Notes under the pieces: model-generated
The model's database searches: none
Seen by the model: only the letters and a program-made list of their open reading frames with translations
Told to the model about the DNA's origin: nothing
Shown: positions 16,384 to 24,849 of the stretch, one piece after another
Layout of the letters: each line of letters opens with the position of its first letter
Numbering within the stretch: the stretch's first letter is position 1
NCBI GenBank assembly: GCA_022821985.1
Contig: JAJECP010000033.1
Span: forward strand, 1-64,000
Source: Acidimicrobiia bacterium
Lineage (GTDB): Bacteria > Actinomycetota > Acidimicrobiia > Acidimicrobiales > Poriferisodalaceae
Reading direction: 5' to 3'
Length of the DNA stretch: 64,000 bases
Made by a program: the position numbers and the translations under genes

Positions 16384-17574
16384 CTGACGCGGCGGGGCTG
16401 GTCCGTCGGGATCGGCGCAGCAGTCGCAGCCGGAGCCGGTCGGCTGTTCGGCATGGGCGAGCTCTTGGTGCTCGCATTGGCGGGGATCGCACTGATCTCG
16501 GGGTCGGTGGTGTGGACCCGGACGCGCCGGATCCGCCTCAGGATCCAGCGTTCGGTCCAGCCTGCGCGCGTCCATGCCGGTGGCAAGGCACGAGTGCAGC
16601 TCGTCCTCACCAACTTGGGCGGCCACGCCCCCGTGCTCCAGCTCACCGATCCGGTGACCGGCACGCTCGGCGCACGCTTGGGGGTCGGCCCGCTGCTCGC
16701 CGCCGAGCGTCTGAGCACGTCGTACCTGCTGCCGACTCAACGCCGGGGCCGTTTGGAAATCGGACCAGCGGAGGTCGATGTCGTCGATCCGCTCGGCTTG
16801 GCCCGCACCTCCATTGGCGAAGGCCCGCGGACGATGCTGGTCGTCTATCCGGCAACGCAGACGCTGGTGCCGCCTCGCCTGGCTCGCGGGCCTGAGCCGT
16901 TGGGCCTTGCTGCGGACGTTCACACCTTGCAGCGCATCGGCGAGGATTTCTACGCCCTGCGCGACTACACCGCCGGCGACGATGTCCGCCGCATCCATTG
17001 GCCCTCGACAGCGCGTCTCGGCCGTCCCATGGTGCGCGAAGACGAAGTGCCCCGTCGGAGCCGGGTCACGGTGGTGCTTGACACTCGCAGCACCGCTTTT
17101 GACGCTGATCCGCTCGCCGACGGGCACTTCGAGCTGGCTGTATCTGCTGCCGCGAGCGTCGTGCTCGCCAGCGCCACCCGGCATGACCCGCTGCGACTGA
17201 TGACGGTGGCGGGCGCAGACACCGGCTTCGTGACCTCGGGGGAAGGCTTGGCGCAGCTGTTCGATCATCTCGCCGACGTCTCCACATCGGCGCAGGGATC
17301 GCTGCGCAGCACGCTTGCGGCAGCCGCGGCGACGGCCGTCGGCGCAGTGGTCGTGGTGCTTGGGGGCACCGCATTCGATGCGGCGCGAGATGCAGAAGCA
17401 ATCTCGGCGGCGGGGTCGCGCACTTCGTCCATGACCGTCATCCGGGTGTGCAGACCCGGTGATCCCCTGCCGGCGGGCGGCCCGGGAGTTGTCGACATCA
17501 GCACGCTCGCCGAGCTGGGACCCAAGTGGGCCGCTGCGCAGACGTCGTCCCAGGCGAACGCGGTACGCACATGA
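16381..17574 (+). CDS. DUF58 domain protein
   Basis: This is a protein of 397 residues with two N-terminal hydrophobic segments (about 8-45), then a beta-rich region. The DUF58 signature YALRDYTAGDDVRRIHWPST is followed by a von Willebrand A-like fold. VVLDTRSTAFDADP partly matches the MIDAS-type metal site. DUF58 proteins are usual partners of MoxR ATPases. It overlaps the transglutaminase gene by ATGA. The biochemical role is not established; by context it is a membrane-anchored component of the MoxR/TGase system. Confidence 0.88.
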   Translation: MLTRRGWSVGIGAAVAAGAGRLFGMGELLVLALAGIALISGSVVWTRTRRIRLRIQRSVQPARVHAGGKARVQLVLTNLGGHAPVLQLTDPVTGTLGARLGVGPLLAAERLSTSYLLPTQRRGRLEIGPAEVDVVDPLGLARTSIGEGPRTMLVVYPATQTLVPPRLARGPEPLGLAADVHTLQRIGEDFYALRDYTAGDDVRRIHWPSTARLGRPMVREDEVPRRSRVTVVLDTRSTAFDADPLADGHFELAVSAAASVVLASATRHDPLRLMTVAGADTGFVTSGEGLAQLFDHLADVSTSAQGSLRSTLAAAAATAVGAVVVVLGGTAFDAARDAEAISAAGSRTSSMTVIRVCRPGDPLPAGGPGVVDISTLAELGPKWAAAQTSSQANAVRT

Positions 17575-19835
17575 GAGGGCGCAGCCTGTGGCAGGTGGAG
17601 GTCTCGCTCTGGTTGCTCACGCTGCTCTCGGTTCTCACCGCGCGCCGCCTGTTCGACGCTTGGGATTACGCGCCGCTGTGGCTCATCATGGCGTTGGGCG
17701 GCCACGCCTCGGCTGCGGTCACACGTCGGCAGCGCTGGCCCCTTGCGGCAGCTGCGACGGCATCAGCGGTGATGCTGATCATCGTCGAGGGACTGGCCCT
17801 GTACTCCGACACGCTCTGGCTGCGCTTGCTGCCCACCGCCGAGACGCTGCGGCAAGCGGCAGCCGACGTGGCCGCTGCCTGGGACGCCTTCGGCATCGTA
17901 GAAGCGCCGACGCCGGCCACCGCAGGCTTCCTGCTGGTCGGCGGTGCCGTCATCTGGCTCGCGGCCTTTGCCGCCGATGCACTGGCACTGCGTGCGCGCT
18001 CGGTAGGCCAAGGGTTGCTTCCCGCCTTCTGCGTGCTCGCCTTCGTGGGGGCATTGGGCACCGATGCATGGCGAGTCCGCAGTGCCGCCGCGATGGTCGT
18101 CGGTGCGGCAGCGTTCGTGGCCGCACACGGCATCCAGCACACCGGGGACCGGACATCGGTGGGCGCGTCCGAACGGCGGCGTGCAACCGTGCCCATGCGC
18201 ACGGCACTGCGCTTGGGCATCCCCGCCGCGCTCGTTGCTGCGCTGCTGGTGCCCTTGCTGCCAGGCAGCGACGCTCCGGCGATCGTCTCCTGGAAGGACC
18301 TCGATGGCAGCGCCCCTGCGTCGAGGGTGACGATCAGCCCTCTGGTCAATGCCCAAGGCCGCCTGGTGGGCACCTCGGGTGCCGAGTTGTTCCGGGTTGA
18401 GGCAGATGCGCCTGCGTACTGGCGGGTTTCGGGCCTCAGCCGTTTCGACGGGACCTTCTGGGGATCCGAGCAGCTCTACGGGGATGCGTCCCGGCACTTG
18501 GACGGGCGAACCAGCGACGAGTTGCTCACTCAGCAGTTCACGATTGGGGCGCTCGACAGCATCTGGCTGCCGGCCGCATACGAACCGGTCGCCTACGACG
18601 GCCCCGAGGCACTGTACGACCCGGAGACGGGCACCCTGGTCACCGAGCACAGCAGCGAGTTGGAATCGGGCATGACCTACACGGTCAGCTCGAGCGTCGA
18701 CGTTCCCTCGATCGCAGGGCTCGTGGCCGCCAGCGGAGACGTGCCCGCGGACATCGCCGAGAAGTACTTGGCCTTGCCAGACGGCTTCAACCGGCGCGTG
18801 AGTGGCCTCGCTGCAGACATCACAGCCGACGCTTCCGGCCCGTACGCGAAGGCCCTGGCGCTGCAGAACTTCTTTCTCGAGAACTTCGTCTACGCCTTGA
18901 GAGTGCCCAGCGGGCACGACACCGAACGCATGGAACAGTTCCTGTTCGAAGAACGGCGCGGCTATTGCGAGCAATTCGCTGGTACCTATGCCGCGATGGC
19001 CCGGGCCATCGGCTTGCCGTCGCGCGTCGCGGTCGGTTTCACGCCCGGCGAACTGATCGACGGCGTCTACGTGGTCAGGGGCGAGCACTATCACGCGTGG
19101 CCCGAGGTCTGGATTGCAGGACGCTGGGTGTACTTCGAGCCAACCCCGGGGCGGGGTGCCCCCGGAGCTGTCGTCTATACCGGTGTGGCGCCCCAGCAAG
19201 TGGTGCCAGGCGATCCTGAGGCGGCCGGCGAAGCGGGCTCAGGGTTCATCGGCGAAGTGGGCCTCGAAGATCTGGAAGGCCTGTCAGGCGATCTCGAAGG
19301 CTTCGTTGACGTCCTCGACTTCGAGGGCTCCCAGGCGCCGACAGGAAGCTGGTCGGAGTGGCTCGTCGTTCCGTTCTATGCGGTGCTGGCAGTCGGAATC
19401 GGCTGGCTCATCATCGTGCCGTCGGCCGTGCGAGTTCGCCGGGCGCTGCACCATCGCCGCTCCCGTCACGATGCACGCGCCGCAATCGGTGCCGCATGGG
19501 ATGACGTTGCTGAGACGCTCTTCAACCTCGGCATCGACCGGCGTGCGGTCGAGACGCACGCCGAATTCGCCGATCGCGTCGATCGCCGGCTGCGCATCGA
19601 TTCGGGCGAGCTGAGCTCGTTGGCGACTGCCGCTCAGGAGGCGGCGTACGCAGCTGAGCCCCCGCCTCCGCAGACGGTTGCCGAGGCCAGGCTGGACGCA
19701 CAGCATCTCGAAGCGCGCATCCGATCTGCACGCAGCCGCTGGGATCGCATCGGGACTGCATGCCGACCTTCCGCGCTGACAGCAGGGCCCCGTTCGCGCC
19801 GCCGGCACCGAGCAGCCGTCAACGGCAGGGTTTAG
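17571..19835 (+). CDS. membrane transglutaminase-like protein (DUF3488 + transglutaminase + DUF4129)
   Basis: This is a large membrane protein of 754 residues. The N-terminal region has about seven hydrophobic segments, the DUF3488-type part. An extracytoplasmic transglutaminase-like core carries Cys 466 (RRGYCEQFAG), His 508 (HYHAWPEVW) and an acidic third position Glu 523 in YFEPTPG. One further membrane helix near residues 600-625 precedes a DUF4129-like C-terminal tail. I chose the ATG at 17571, which overlaps the DUF58 stop. The stop TAG overlaps the convergent DUF3040 stop. It probably acts on cell-surface proteins with the MoxR/DUF58 pair. Confidence 0.88.
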   Translation: MRGRSLWQVEVSLWLLTLLSVLTARRLFDAWDYAPLWLIMALGGHASAAVTRRQRWPLAAAATASAVMLIIVEGLALYSDTLWLRLLPTAETLRQAAADVAAAWDAFGIVEAPTPATAGFLLVGGAVIWLAAFAADALALRARSVGQGLLPAFCVLAFVGALGTDAWRVRSAAAMVVGAAAFVAAHGIQHTGDRTSVGASERRRATVPMRTALRLGIPAALVAALLVPLLPGSDAPAIVSWKDLDGSAPASRVTISPLVNAQGRLVGTSGAELFRVEADAPAYWRVSGLSRFDGTFWGSEQLYGDASRHLDGRTSDELLTQQFTIGALDSIWLPAAYEPVAYDGPEALYDPETGTLVTEHSSELESGMTYTVSSSVDVPSIAGLVAASGDVPADIAEKYLALPDGFNRRVSGLAADITADASGPYAKALALQNFFLENFVYALRVPSGHDTERMEQFLFEERRGYCEQFAGTYAAMARAIGLPSRVAVGFTPGELIDGVYVVRGEHYHAWPEVWIAGRWVYFEPTPGRGAPGAVVYTGVAPQQVVPGDPEAAGEAGSGFIGEVGLEDLEGLSGDLEGFVDVLDFEGSQAPTGSWSEWLVVPFYAVLAVGIGWLIIVPSAVRVRRALHHRRSRHDARAAIGAAWDDVAETLFNLGIDRRAVETHAEFADRVDRRLRIDSGELSSLATAAQEAAYAAEPPPPQTVAEARLDAQHLEARIRSARSRWDRIGTACRPSALTAGPRSRRRHRAAVNGRV

Positions 19836-20209
19836 CTGGGGTCGTTGCGGAAGCGGCGCCGCATGCGGTCGCCGAAAGAATCCGGACTGCTCGGTCGCGA
19901 TCGCTTGGCGATCGAATCCGAGACTTTCTCGAGCCCCAGCCTGCCCATCTTGCGCACGTTGCGCTCGATCACCACTGCGCTGGCAAACACCACCAGGAAG
20001 GCGACGAACGACAGCGCGAAGTGCACCTGCAGACCCAAGCCGATGCCGACCAGCCCCAAGATGCCTCCGAGCACTGCCCAGCGGATGTTGCGCAGCGCGT
20101 GGCGAGTCAGCGTGGTTTCCGACACCTCCCGCGCGAACTCGGGATCGGTGTCGTAGAAGTCCTTCTCGATCTCGAGCAGGATGCGTTGTTCGTCTTCCGA
20201 AAGCGGCAC
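19832..20209 (-). CDS. DUF3040 domain membrane protein
   Basis: This is a small actinobacterial membrane protein of 125 residues. The N-terminal PLSEDEQRILLEIEKDFYDTDP is the DUF3040 hallmark. Two adjacent membrane helices (about residues 45-85) and a basic C-terminal tail follow. I chose the GTG at 20209 because GGAG lies seven bases upstream and the protein then starts at the family's usual position. The function is unknown; in other actinobacteria such genes often lie near dinB or the mraZ cluster. Its stop codon overlaps the transglutaminase stop. Confidence 0.85.
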   Translation of the reverse strand: MPLSEDEQRILLEIEKDFYDTDPEFAREVSETTLTRHALRNIRWAVLGGILGLVGIGLGLQVHFALSFVAFLVVFASAVVIERNVRKMGRLGLEKVSDSIAKRSRPSSPDSFGDRMRRRFRNDPS

Positions 20210-20297
20210 GCACAGGCTCCAAATGCTGTATTGCCGATGTTGCTGCCAGTGTAGGACCGCGCTTGGCCCTACTTCCACGCACCCCCAGGGAAGGTGT

Positions 20298-21662
20298 TCA
20301 GCGGCCCCAGCGACGCTCGCCTGGCGTGCCGTCACGCAGAGCTGCTGAGCCATGGGCGATCACAGTGCGGCCGAAACGGTTTCGGATGGCATCAAGGGCA
20401 ACTGCCAGCCGGAGATCGAGCTCGGTGTCGCCCGTCGGTCCCCGAATTGTCTCGTCACCGCACTCAGTCTGGGCATCGGGCGGAAGGTTCAAGTCGAGTG
20501 CCATCTGATGAGGCTGCGCCGGGGCCGCCTCGCGCTCGTCGGCTGACCTTGTCGCAGACTCCGTTTCTGCAGACGCCGTTTCTTCCAGGTTCGATACGGC
20601 AACTCCCAGCAAGCGGATTCCGCCGTGAAGATCCAGCGAGCCAATCAGCTCCTGCGCAACGTGGGCAAGCGCATGTCCGGTCTGGATCGGCTCGGGGATC
20701 GTGTGTGCTCGCGTCCGCAACGAGAAGTCGGGATGCTTGACCTTTACGGTCACGGTCCGCCCCGACAGCCCGTTGGCGCGCAGGCGTGATGCGACGGCGT
20801 CCGCGAGGCGCACCGCTTCGCTGCGGACGCGATCGGCACCGGTCAGATCGGTCTCGAACGTCTGCTCGTGGCTCACCGAACGCGGGAGTCCGCCCCGATG
20901 GACCGGCCGGTCGTCGATTCCCCGCGCCAGCGCTGCGAGATGCGCTCCGTGCGCGGCACCGACAGTCGAAACCAGCCGCTCCAGCGGCACAGCCGCCAGG
21001 TCGCCCACGGTAGAGACGTTGATCTCATTCAGCCGGCGGAGCGTCATGGGGCCGACCCCCCACAGCGCCTCCACACGATGAGCCTGAAGGAAATCCAATT
21101 CATCCGCGACACTGACCACACAGACGCCGAGCCCCGGCCGAGGTCCATCAGGGTGCACGGCCGGCTTGGCCGCGACCGAAGCGAGCTTTGCCAGCGTCTT
21201 GTTCGACGCAACGCCGACAGAACATTCCAGGGCCACCGCTTCCCGTACGGCGTTGCGCAAGTGCCAGGCGATCTCCGACGATGAATCAAACAACCGGTGG
21301 GCACCGGAGACATCCAGGAAGGCCTCATCCAGCGCAATGGGCTCCACGTGGGGGGTGACCGACTCGAAGACCTCCGCGATCGCCGATGAGGCTTCGATGT
21401 AGCCGGAGAAGTCGGAGGTGACGACGACTGCGGACGGGCAGAGGCGGCGTGCCTGCGCGGTCGGCATGGCTGCGTGCACGCCTGCTGCCCGCGCTTCGTA
21501 GCTGGCGGATGCAACAACACCTCTCCTGCCGGATCCCCCGACAATCACGGGACGCCCGATCAGCGATGGATCGCGCATGCGTTCGACTTCCACGTAGAAC
21601 GCGTCCATGTCGACATGAAGGATCGGCAGCTCGCCGGGCGGTCGACGCTGTGGCTGGCTCAT
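20298..21662 (-). CDS. dinB: DNA polymerase IV (Y-family, DinB)
   Basis: This is an error-prone translesion polymerase of 454 residues. HVDMDAFYVEVE (Asp 18) and ALDEAFLD (Asp 112, Glu 113) supply the catalytic metal ligands, and SYEARAAGVHAAMP and GVASNKTLAKLAS are typical finger and palm motifs. A beta-clamp-type hexamer QMALDL is at 386-391. A tail of about 60 residues beyond it is seen in some actinobacterial DinB proteins. The ATG overlaps the Nudix gene stop (ATGA), so the two are co-transcribed, which suggests linked nucleotide-pool and lesion tolerance functions. I saw no SOS box upstream. Confidence 0.93.
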   Translation of the reverse strand: MSQPQRRPPGELPILHVDMDAFYVEVERMRDPSLIGRPVIVGGSGRRGVVASASYEARAAGVHAAMPTAQARRLCPSAVVVTSDFSGYIEASSAIAEVFESVTPHVEPIALDEAFLDVSGAHRLFDSSSEIAWHLRNAVREAVALECSVGVASNKTLAKLASVAAKPAVHPDGPRPGLGVCVVSVADELDFLQAHRVEALWGVGPMTLRRLNEINVSTVGDLAAVPLERLVSTVGAAHGAHLAALARGIDDRPVHRGGLPRSVSHEQTFETDLTGADRVRSEAVRLADAVASRLRANGLSGRTVTVKVKHPDFSLRTRAHTIPEPIQTGHALAHVAQELIGSLDLHGGIRLLGVAVSNLEETASAETESATRSADEREAAPAQPHQMALDLNLPPDAQTECGDETIRGPTGDTELDLRLAVALDAIRNRFGRTVIAHGSAALRDGTPGERRWGR

Positions 21663-22165
21663 GAGGTGGCCGGCGTCACCACCAATCCGTCGCGATGGTC
21701 CCCGGTCACCGTGTACCGGAACACATGGCCTCGCGGAGCACTGCCTGCGAGGTACATCAGCAATGGCTCAGCCATCCATGCGTACTGGCCGGTGAGCAGA
21801 TCTTCGAGTTCGCCGACGCGTACCCACTGGGCATCGAAGACGATGCCGTCGGGATCGGCGACATCCAGATCGCCGCTCCAGTGCTGGGCTTCGTGAACCT
21901 CCACCGTCAGGAACCAGCCGGGTCCGTCGCTGCCATCTGCCTCAACGATGTACAGCGGGCCGTCCCAGGCCGATACCTGCAGGCCAGTTTCTTCGGCTAC
22001 CTCACGCGTCAATGCTCCGAGCACCGTCTCGCCCGGATCGACCACACCGCCCGGCGTGCTCCAGTCGGTGCTGCCGTTGCGCCGCCGGTTGTTGACCATG
22101 AGCACGGCATCACCATGCGCGAGGATGCCGCCGGCGACAGCCCATCGATGCACGTCAGGCGGCAT
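21659..22165 (-). CDS. Nudix hydrolase
   Basis: This protein of 168 residues has a complete Nudix box, GGVVDPGETVLGALTREVAEE plus TGL, which binds the metal-diphosphate of a nucleotide-type substrate. The rest of the protein (HRWAVAGGILAHGDAVLMV at the start) is a single Nudix fold. I chose the ATG at 22165; the frame stays open upstream but runs through the dispersed repeat, which is not credible coding sequence. The substrate cannot be predicted. It forms an operon with dinB. Confidence 0.87.
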   Translation of the reverse strand: MPPDVHRWAVAGGILAHGDAVLMVNNRRRNGSTDWSTPGGVVDPGETVLGALTREVAEETGLQVSAWDGPLYIVEADGSDGPGWFLTVEVHEAQHWSGDLDVADPDGIVFDAQWVRVGELEDLLTGQYAWMAEPLLMYLAGSAPRGHVFRYTVTGDHRDGLVVTPATS

Positions 22166-22184
22166 TGGCGCAGTCTGCCACGCA

Positions 22185-22269
22185 GGAGGCTGAGCCCAAT
22201 GGCGAAGCCGTGGCCCGAGCGGCCCGTGAGCCCGTATCGAATGGAGACAGGGAACATGAGCGGGAAGGA
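22185..22269 (+). repeat. dispersed intergenic repeat, full copy (B)
   Basis: This is a full copy, from GGAGGCTGAGCCCAATGGCG through GCCGTGGCCCGAGCGGCCC and GTGAGCCCGTATCGAATGG to GGGAACATGAGCGGGAAG. It begins 20 bases upstream of the Nudix start on the other strand and ends 38 bases before the next plus-strand gene. It differs from copy C at only a few positions. Confidence 0.9.
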
Positions 22270-22306
22270 CAGGCGATTGACGACGCACCCGACGCCTGGC
22301 CGTACC

Positions 22307-22627
22307 ATGGCGCAGGTGAGCATGCACGACGACGGCGACGGCATTGGGCTCACTGCGGCGCCTACCGCGCTGCCGTCGGTGCTGGCCAGGGCCTTGGCCT
22401 TCGGTGCGATTGTCGTTGCGGCTGTCTGCGGCGGCCTCGCGGGCTATGCGACGAGTGCTCTGCAGTGCAGCGGGGGATGCGTCGGCCCGGCGCTGGGCGG
22501 AACGGCGATCGGCGCCCTCGCCGCCGCTGCTGGGGTGGCTGCGCTCGCGGCCCTCGTGCTGCGCTCCATGAGCGAGTGGGCCGACCAAGCCTCGGTACAG
22601 CTCCGCAAGAAAGGAGCACGGCGTTGA
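22307..22627 (+). CDS. small membrane protein preceding a response regulator
   Basis: This protein of 106 residues has two predicted membrane helices (about 27-50 and 60-85), separated by a short loop containing a Cys pair (LQCSGGCVGP), and a charged C-terminus. I recognise no family. The ATG at 22307 is chosen; a second ATG at 22322 is an alternative. Its stop overlaps the response regulator start as TTGA, so the two are translationally coupled. That coupling is the best evidence that it is a real gene and hints at a role in the same signalling unit. Confidence 0.6.
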   Translation: MAQVSMHDDGDGIGLTAAPTALPSVLARALAFGAIVVAAVCGGLAGYATSALQCSGGCVGPALGGTAIGALAAAAGVAALAALVLRSMSEWADQASVQLRKKGARR

Positions 22628-23304
22628 CCACCAACGTCCTCGCAGTCGAAGACGACGAACGGATCCGCACAGCGCTGCGCCTCGCACTGGAGGACGAAGG
22701 CTGGCAGGTCAGCGAGGCCGAGTCGTGCGAGGAGGCCCTCGAGCGATTCACACCCGAGAGCACCGATGTCGTGCTCGTCGACATCATGCTGCCCGGTCTC
22801 GACGGGTTCGAGCTGTGCCGCTCCATCAGGCGGATCAGCCATGTGCCGATCATCATGGTGACCGCTCGCGACGACACCCACGATGTCGTTGCAGGACTCG
22901 AGGCCGGAGCCGACGACTACCTCACCAAGCCCTTCGCCCCGAAGGAGTTGTCGGCGCGCATCAGGGCCCTGCTGCGGCGCAGCCGGACCGTGGACGGCAG
23001 TGGTCTGCCACGAACCGTCGGCGACCTCGATATCTACCCCGACGAGGGCGTCGTGACGAAGAGCGGCGACGAGTTGCACCTGACCAAGACGGAGTTCCGG
23101 CTGCTCTGCGAACTGTCCGACAATCCCGGCAAGGTGATGAGTCGCGAGCAGCTGCTCGAACGAGTCTGGGGCTACGACTACTTCGGCGACGGTCGGCTGG
23201 TGGATGTGCATGTCCGCCGGCTGCGCCTCAAGATCGAGGACGATCCAGCCAGCCCGCGCTACGTCGCAACAGCTCGCGGCCTGGGTTACAAGCTCAGAGG
23301 CTGA
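22624..23304 (+). CDS. OmpR/PhoB-family response regulator (MtrA-like)
   Basis: This DNA-binding response regulator of 226 residues has a receiver domain with the acidic pocket (Asp 10/11), phosphoacceptor Asp 53 (LVDIMLPGLDGFE), Thr 80 and Lys 102 (TKPF). A winged-helix domain (about 130-224) contains LLERVWGYDYFGDGRLVDVH and VRRLRLKIE. The start is a TTG at 22624 with AAAGGAG seven bases upstream, overlapping the previous stop. The TGA stop lies inside repeat copy C. With the downstream kinase and lipoprotein it matches the MtrA-MtrB-LpqB arrangement; the orthology is inferred. Confidence 0.9.
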   Translation: MTTNVLAVEDDERIRTALRLALEDEGWQVSEAESCEEALERFTPESTDVVLVDIMLPGLDGFELCRSIRRISHVPIIMVTARDDTHDVVAGLEAGADDYLTKPFAPKELSARIRALLRRSRTVDGSGLPRTVGDLDIYPDEGVVTKSGDELHLTKTEFRLLCELSDNPGKVMSREQLLERVWGYDYFGDGRLVDVHVRRLRLKIEDDPASPRYVATARGLGYKLRG

Positions 23305-23382
23305 GCCGAATGGCGAAGCCGTGGCCCGAGCGGCCCGTGAGCCCGTATCGAATGAAGACGGGGAACAAGAGCGGGAAGCAAT
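23295..23382 (+). repeat. dispersed intergenic repeat, full copy (C)
   Basis: This full copy starts CAGAGGCTGAGCCGAATGGC and ends GGGGAACAAGAGCGGGAAGC. Its first TGA is the stop codon of the response regulator gene. It fills most of the 129-base gap to the histidine kinase, and its 3' end abuts a mini-ORF start. Confidence 0.9.
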
Positions 23383-23437
23383 GGCCGCCACGACGGAAGA
23401 CCTGCCAATCCGCGTGCCCCGTGAGGACGTGACATGA
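23381..23437 (+). CDS. possible 18-codon leader ORF ahead of the histidine kinase
   Basis: An ATG directly after repeat copy C opens MAATTEDLPIRVPREDVT, whose stop overlaps the kinase start as ATGA. GCGGGAAG from the end of the repeat could act as a weak ribosome site. It may serve translational coupling only. The frame is short and could be chance. Confidence 0.35.
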   Translation: MAATTEDLPIRVPREDVT

Positions 23438-24849
23438 GGCTGCGCTGGCCGCGGCCCCTGCGCCGGTTGCCGCTTCGCGCTCGCGTCGTCGGTGCGTTCA
23501 CTCTGGGAGCGTTGCTGGCGGCGTTCCTGCTCGTGGTGATGACCTACAGCCTCTCCCGAGGCTCAATGCTGGGTCTGCGCCAAGACTCCTCTGAGGCTCA
23601 GTTCTTCGCAAACGCCACCCAGGTGCAGGGCTCGCTGCGCGCAGAGAGTCCTGACTTCGCGGTGCTGCTCGAATCGCTCCCGAGCCTCAGCGGCAGCCGT
23701 TCCATTGTCCGAACCGGGCCCGACATCTGGCGGTCGCCGTCCCTCGTGCCCAGCGACCTTCCTGATGAGCTCGTGGAGGCAGTCGAGCGATCCGATCAGG
23801 CCCACGCGATGCGGTACCGGCTCGACGGTGTCCCCCAGCTCGCGTTGGGTTTGCGGCTGCGCCCGGCTGCGGTATCGCAGCTCAGCGAGACGCTCTACTT
23901 CGAGGTCGTCCCCCTCTCCGAGATCGAGGCCACGCTTGCCAGCTTGCGCCTGATTCTGGGTGTCGGAGCGGCCCTGACGGTGCTGATCGGTGTTGCCGTC
24001 GGGGCCTGGGCCGGCGGGCGACTGCTGCGGCCGCTCGCAACCGTGTCCGACGCTGCGAACTCGATCGCGCACGGTCGATTCGACACGCGAGTTGAACGCA
24101 GCGACGATCCTGACCTCGCCGTGATCGTCGAGTCGTTCAACGACATGGCCGACGCCATGGAGCGCCGCATTGCACGCGACGCGAGATTCGCGTCCGATGT
24201 GAGCCATGAGCTGCGATCGCCGCTGCAGACCCTGCGAAGTTCGATCGACTATCTGAACGGCCACCGCGATGAGCTGTCCGCTCAAGGAGCAACGGCACTG
24301 GACCTGCTCGCAGCCGAAGTCGACAGATTCCAGCAGCTCGTGCAGGACCTCTTGGAGATCTCCCGACCCGACGCCGACGGATCGGTCTTCGAGCGCGGTC
24401 TCGTCAACATCACAGAGCTGGTCCAGCATCGCGTCGGCACACTCGGGCCCGATGTAGAGATGAACATCAGCGCTGCTGCCACGGATGCTGTGGTGATCGG
24501 CGACAAGCGAGGGCTCGCACAGGTCTTTGACAACCTGCTCCGCAATGCCGAAAAGCACGGAGGCGGTGTCACCCGGGTGGGGATTTCACGGCCCGGCAAC
24601 CTGGTGCGTGTCGCCGTCGAGGACGACGGGCCGGGCGTCACGCCCTCCGAGCGTGATCTGGTTTTTGAGCGCTTTACACGCGGCACCGCGGCGCGCAAGC
24701 GAGGCGCGGGCACTGGTGCCGGTCTCGGTCTGGCCCTGGTGTACGAGCACACCCGGCGTCACGGCGGCTCAGTGCGTGTCGAGTCACGACCTGACGGCGA
24801 GCGCGGCGCCCGCTTCGTGGTCGAGCTTCCCATTGCGGGGCACCGGTGA
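23434..24849 (+). CDS. sensor histidine kinase (MtrB-like)
   Basis: This membrane sensor kinase of 471 residues has TM1 at about 19-39, an extracytoplasmic sensing region (40-170), TM2 at about 171-194 and a HAMP linker (195-245). The HisKA H-box DVSHELRSPLQTL contains the phospho-accepting His 258. An N-box with Asn 371, DDGPGV (397-402) and GTGAGLGLAL form the ATP-binding domain. It follows its response regulator and precedes a GerMN lipoprotein with a GTGA overlap, as in mtrAB-lpqB. The partner and the cell-wall or division role are inferred from that order. Confidence 0.9.
   Translation: MRLRWPRPLRRLPLRARVVGAFTLGALLAAFLLVVMTYSLSRGSMLGLRQDSSEAQFFANATQVQGSLRAESPDFAVLLESLPSLSGSRSIVRTGPDIWRSPSLVPSDLPDELVEAVERSDQAHAMRYRLDGVPQLALGLRLRPAAVSQLSETLYFEVVPLSEIEATLASLRLILGVGAALTVLIGVAVGAWAGGRLLRPLATVSDAANSIAHGRFDTRVERSDDPDLAVIVESFNDMADAMERRIARDARFASDVSHELRSPLQTLRSSIDYLNGHRDELSAQGATALDLLAAEVDRFQQLVQDLLEISRPDADGSVFERGLVNITELVQHRVGTLGPDVEMNISAAATDAVVIGDKRGLAQVFDNLLRNAEKHGGGVTRVGISRPGNLVRVAVEDDGPGVTPSERDLVFERFTRGTAARKRGAGTGAGLGLALVYEHTRRHGGSVRVESRPDGERGARFVVELPIAGHR

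Noticed and set aside
17571-19835. Glu instead of Asp as third catalytic residue of the transglutaminase domain
   Set aside because: I recall FEPTPG being common in this DUF3488-linked family, so I do not treat it as a defect.
15387-19835. MoxR/DUF58/transglutaminase operon as a new system
   Set aside because: This gene set is a well-known combination across bacteria; nothing in it departs from the usual architecture.
22165-22623. N-terminal extension of the response regulator frame through the repeat
   Set aside because: The extension lies in the small membrane-protein gene and repeat copy B; the TTG at 22624 has a good ribosome site and the family starts there.
23295-23382. Repeat as a conserved coding segment (a frame reads MAKPWPERPVSPYR)
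   Set aside because: Copies occur in both orientations, with indels that break the frame, and never inside a recognised domain; conservation is at the DNA level.
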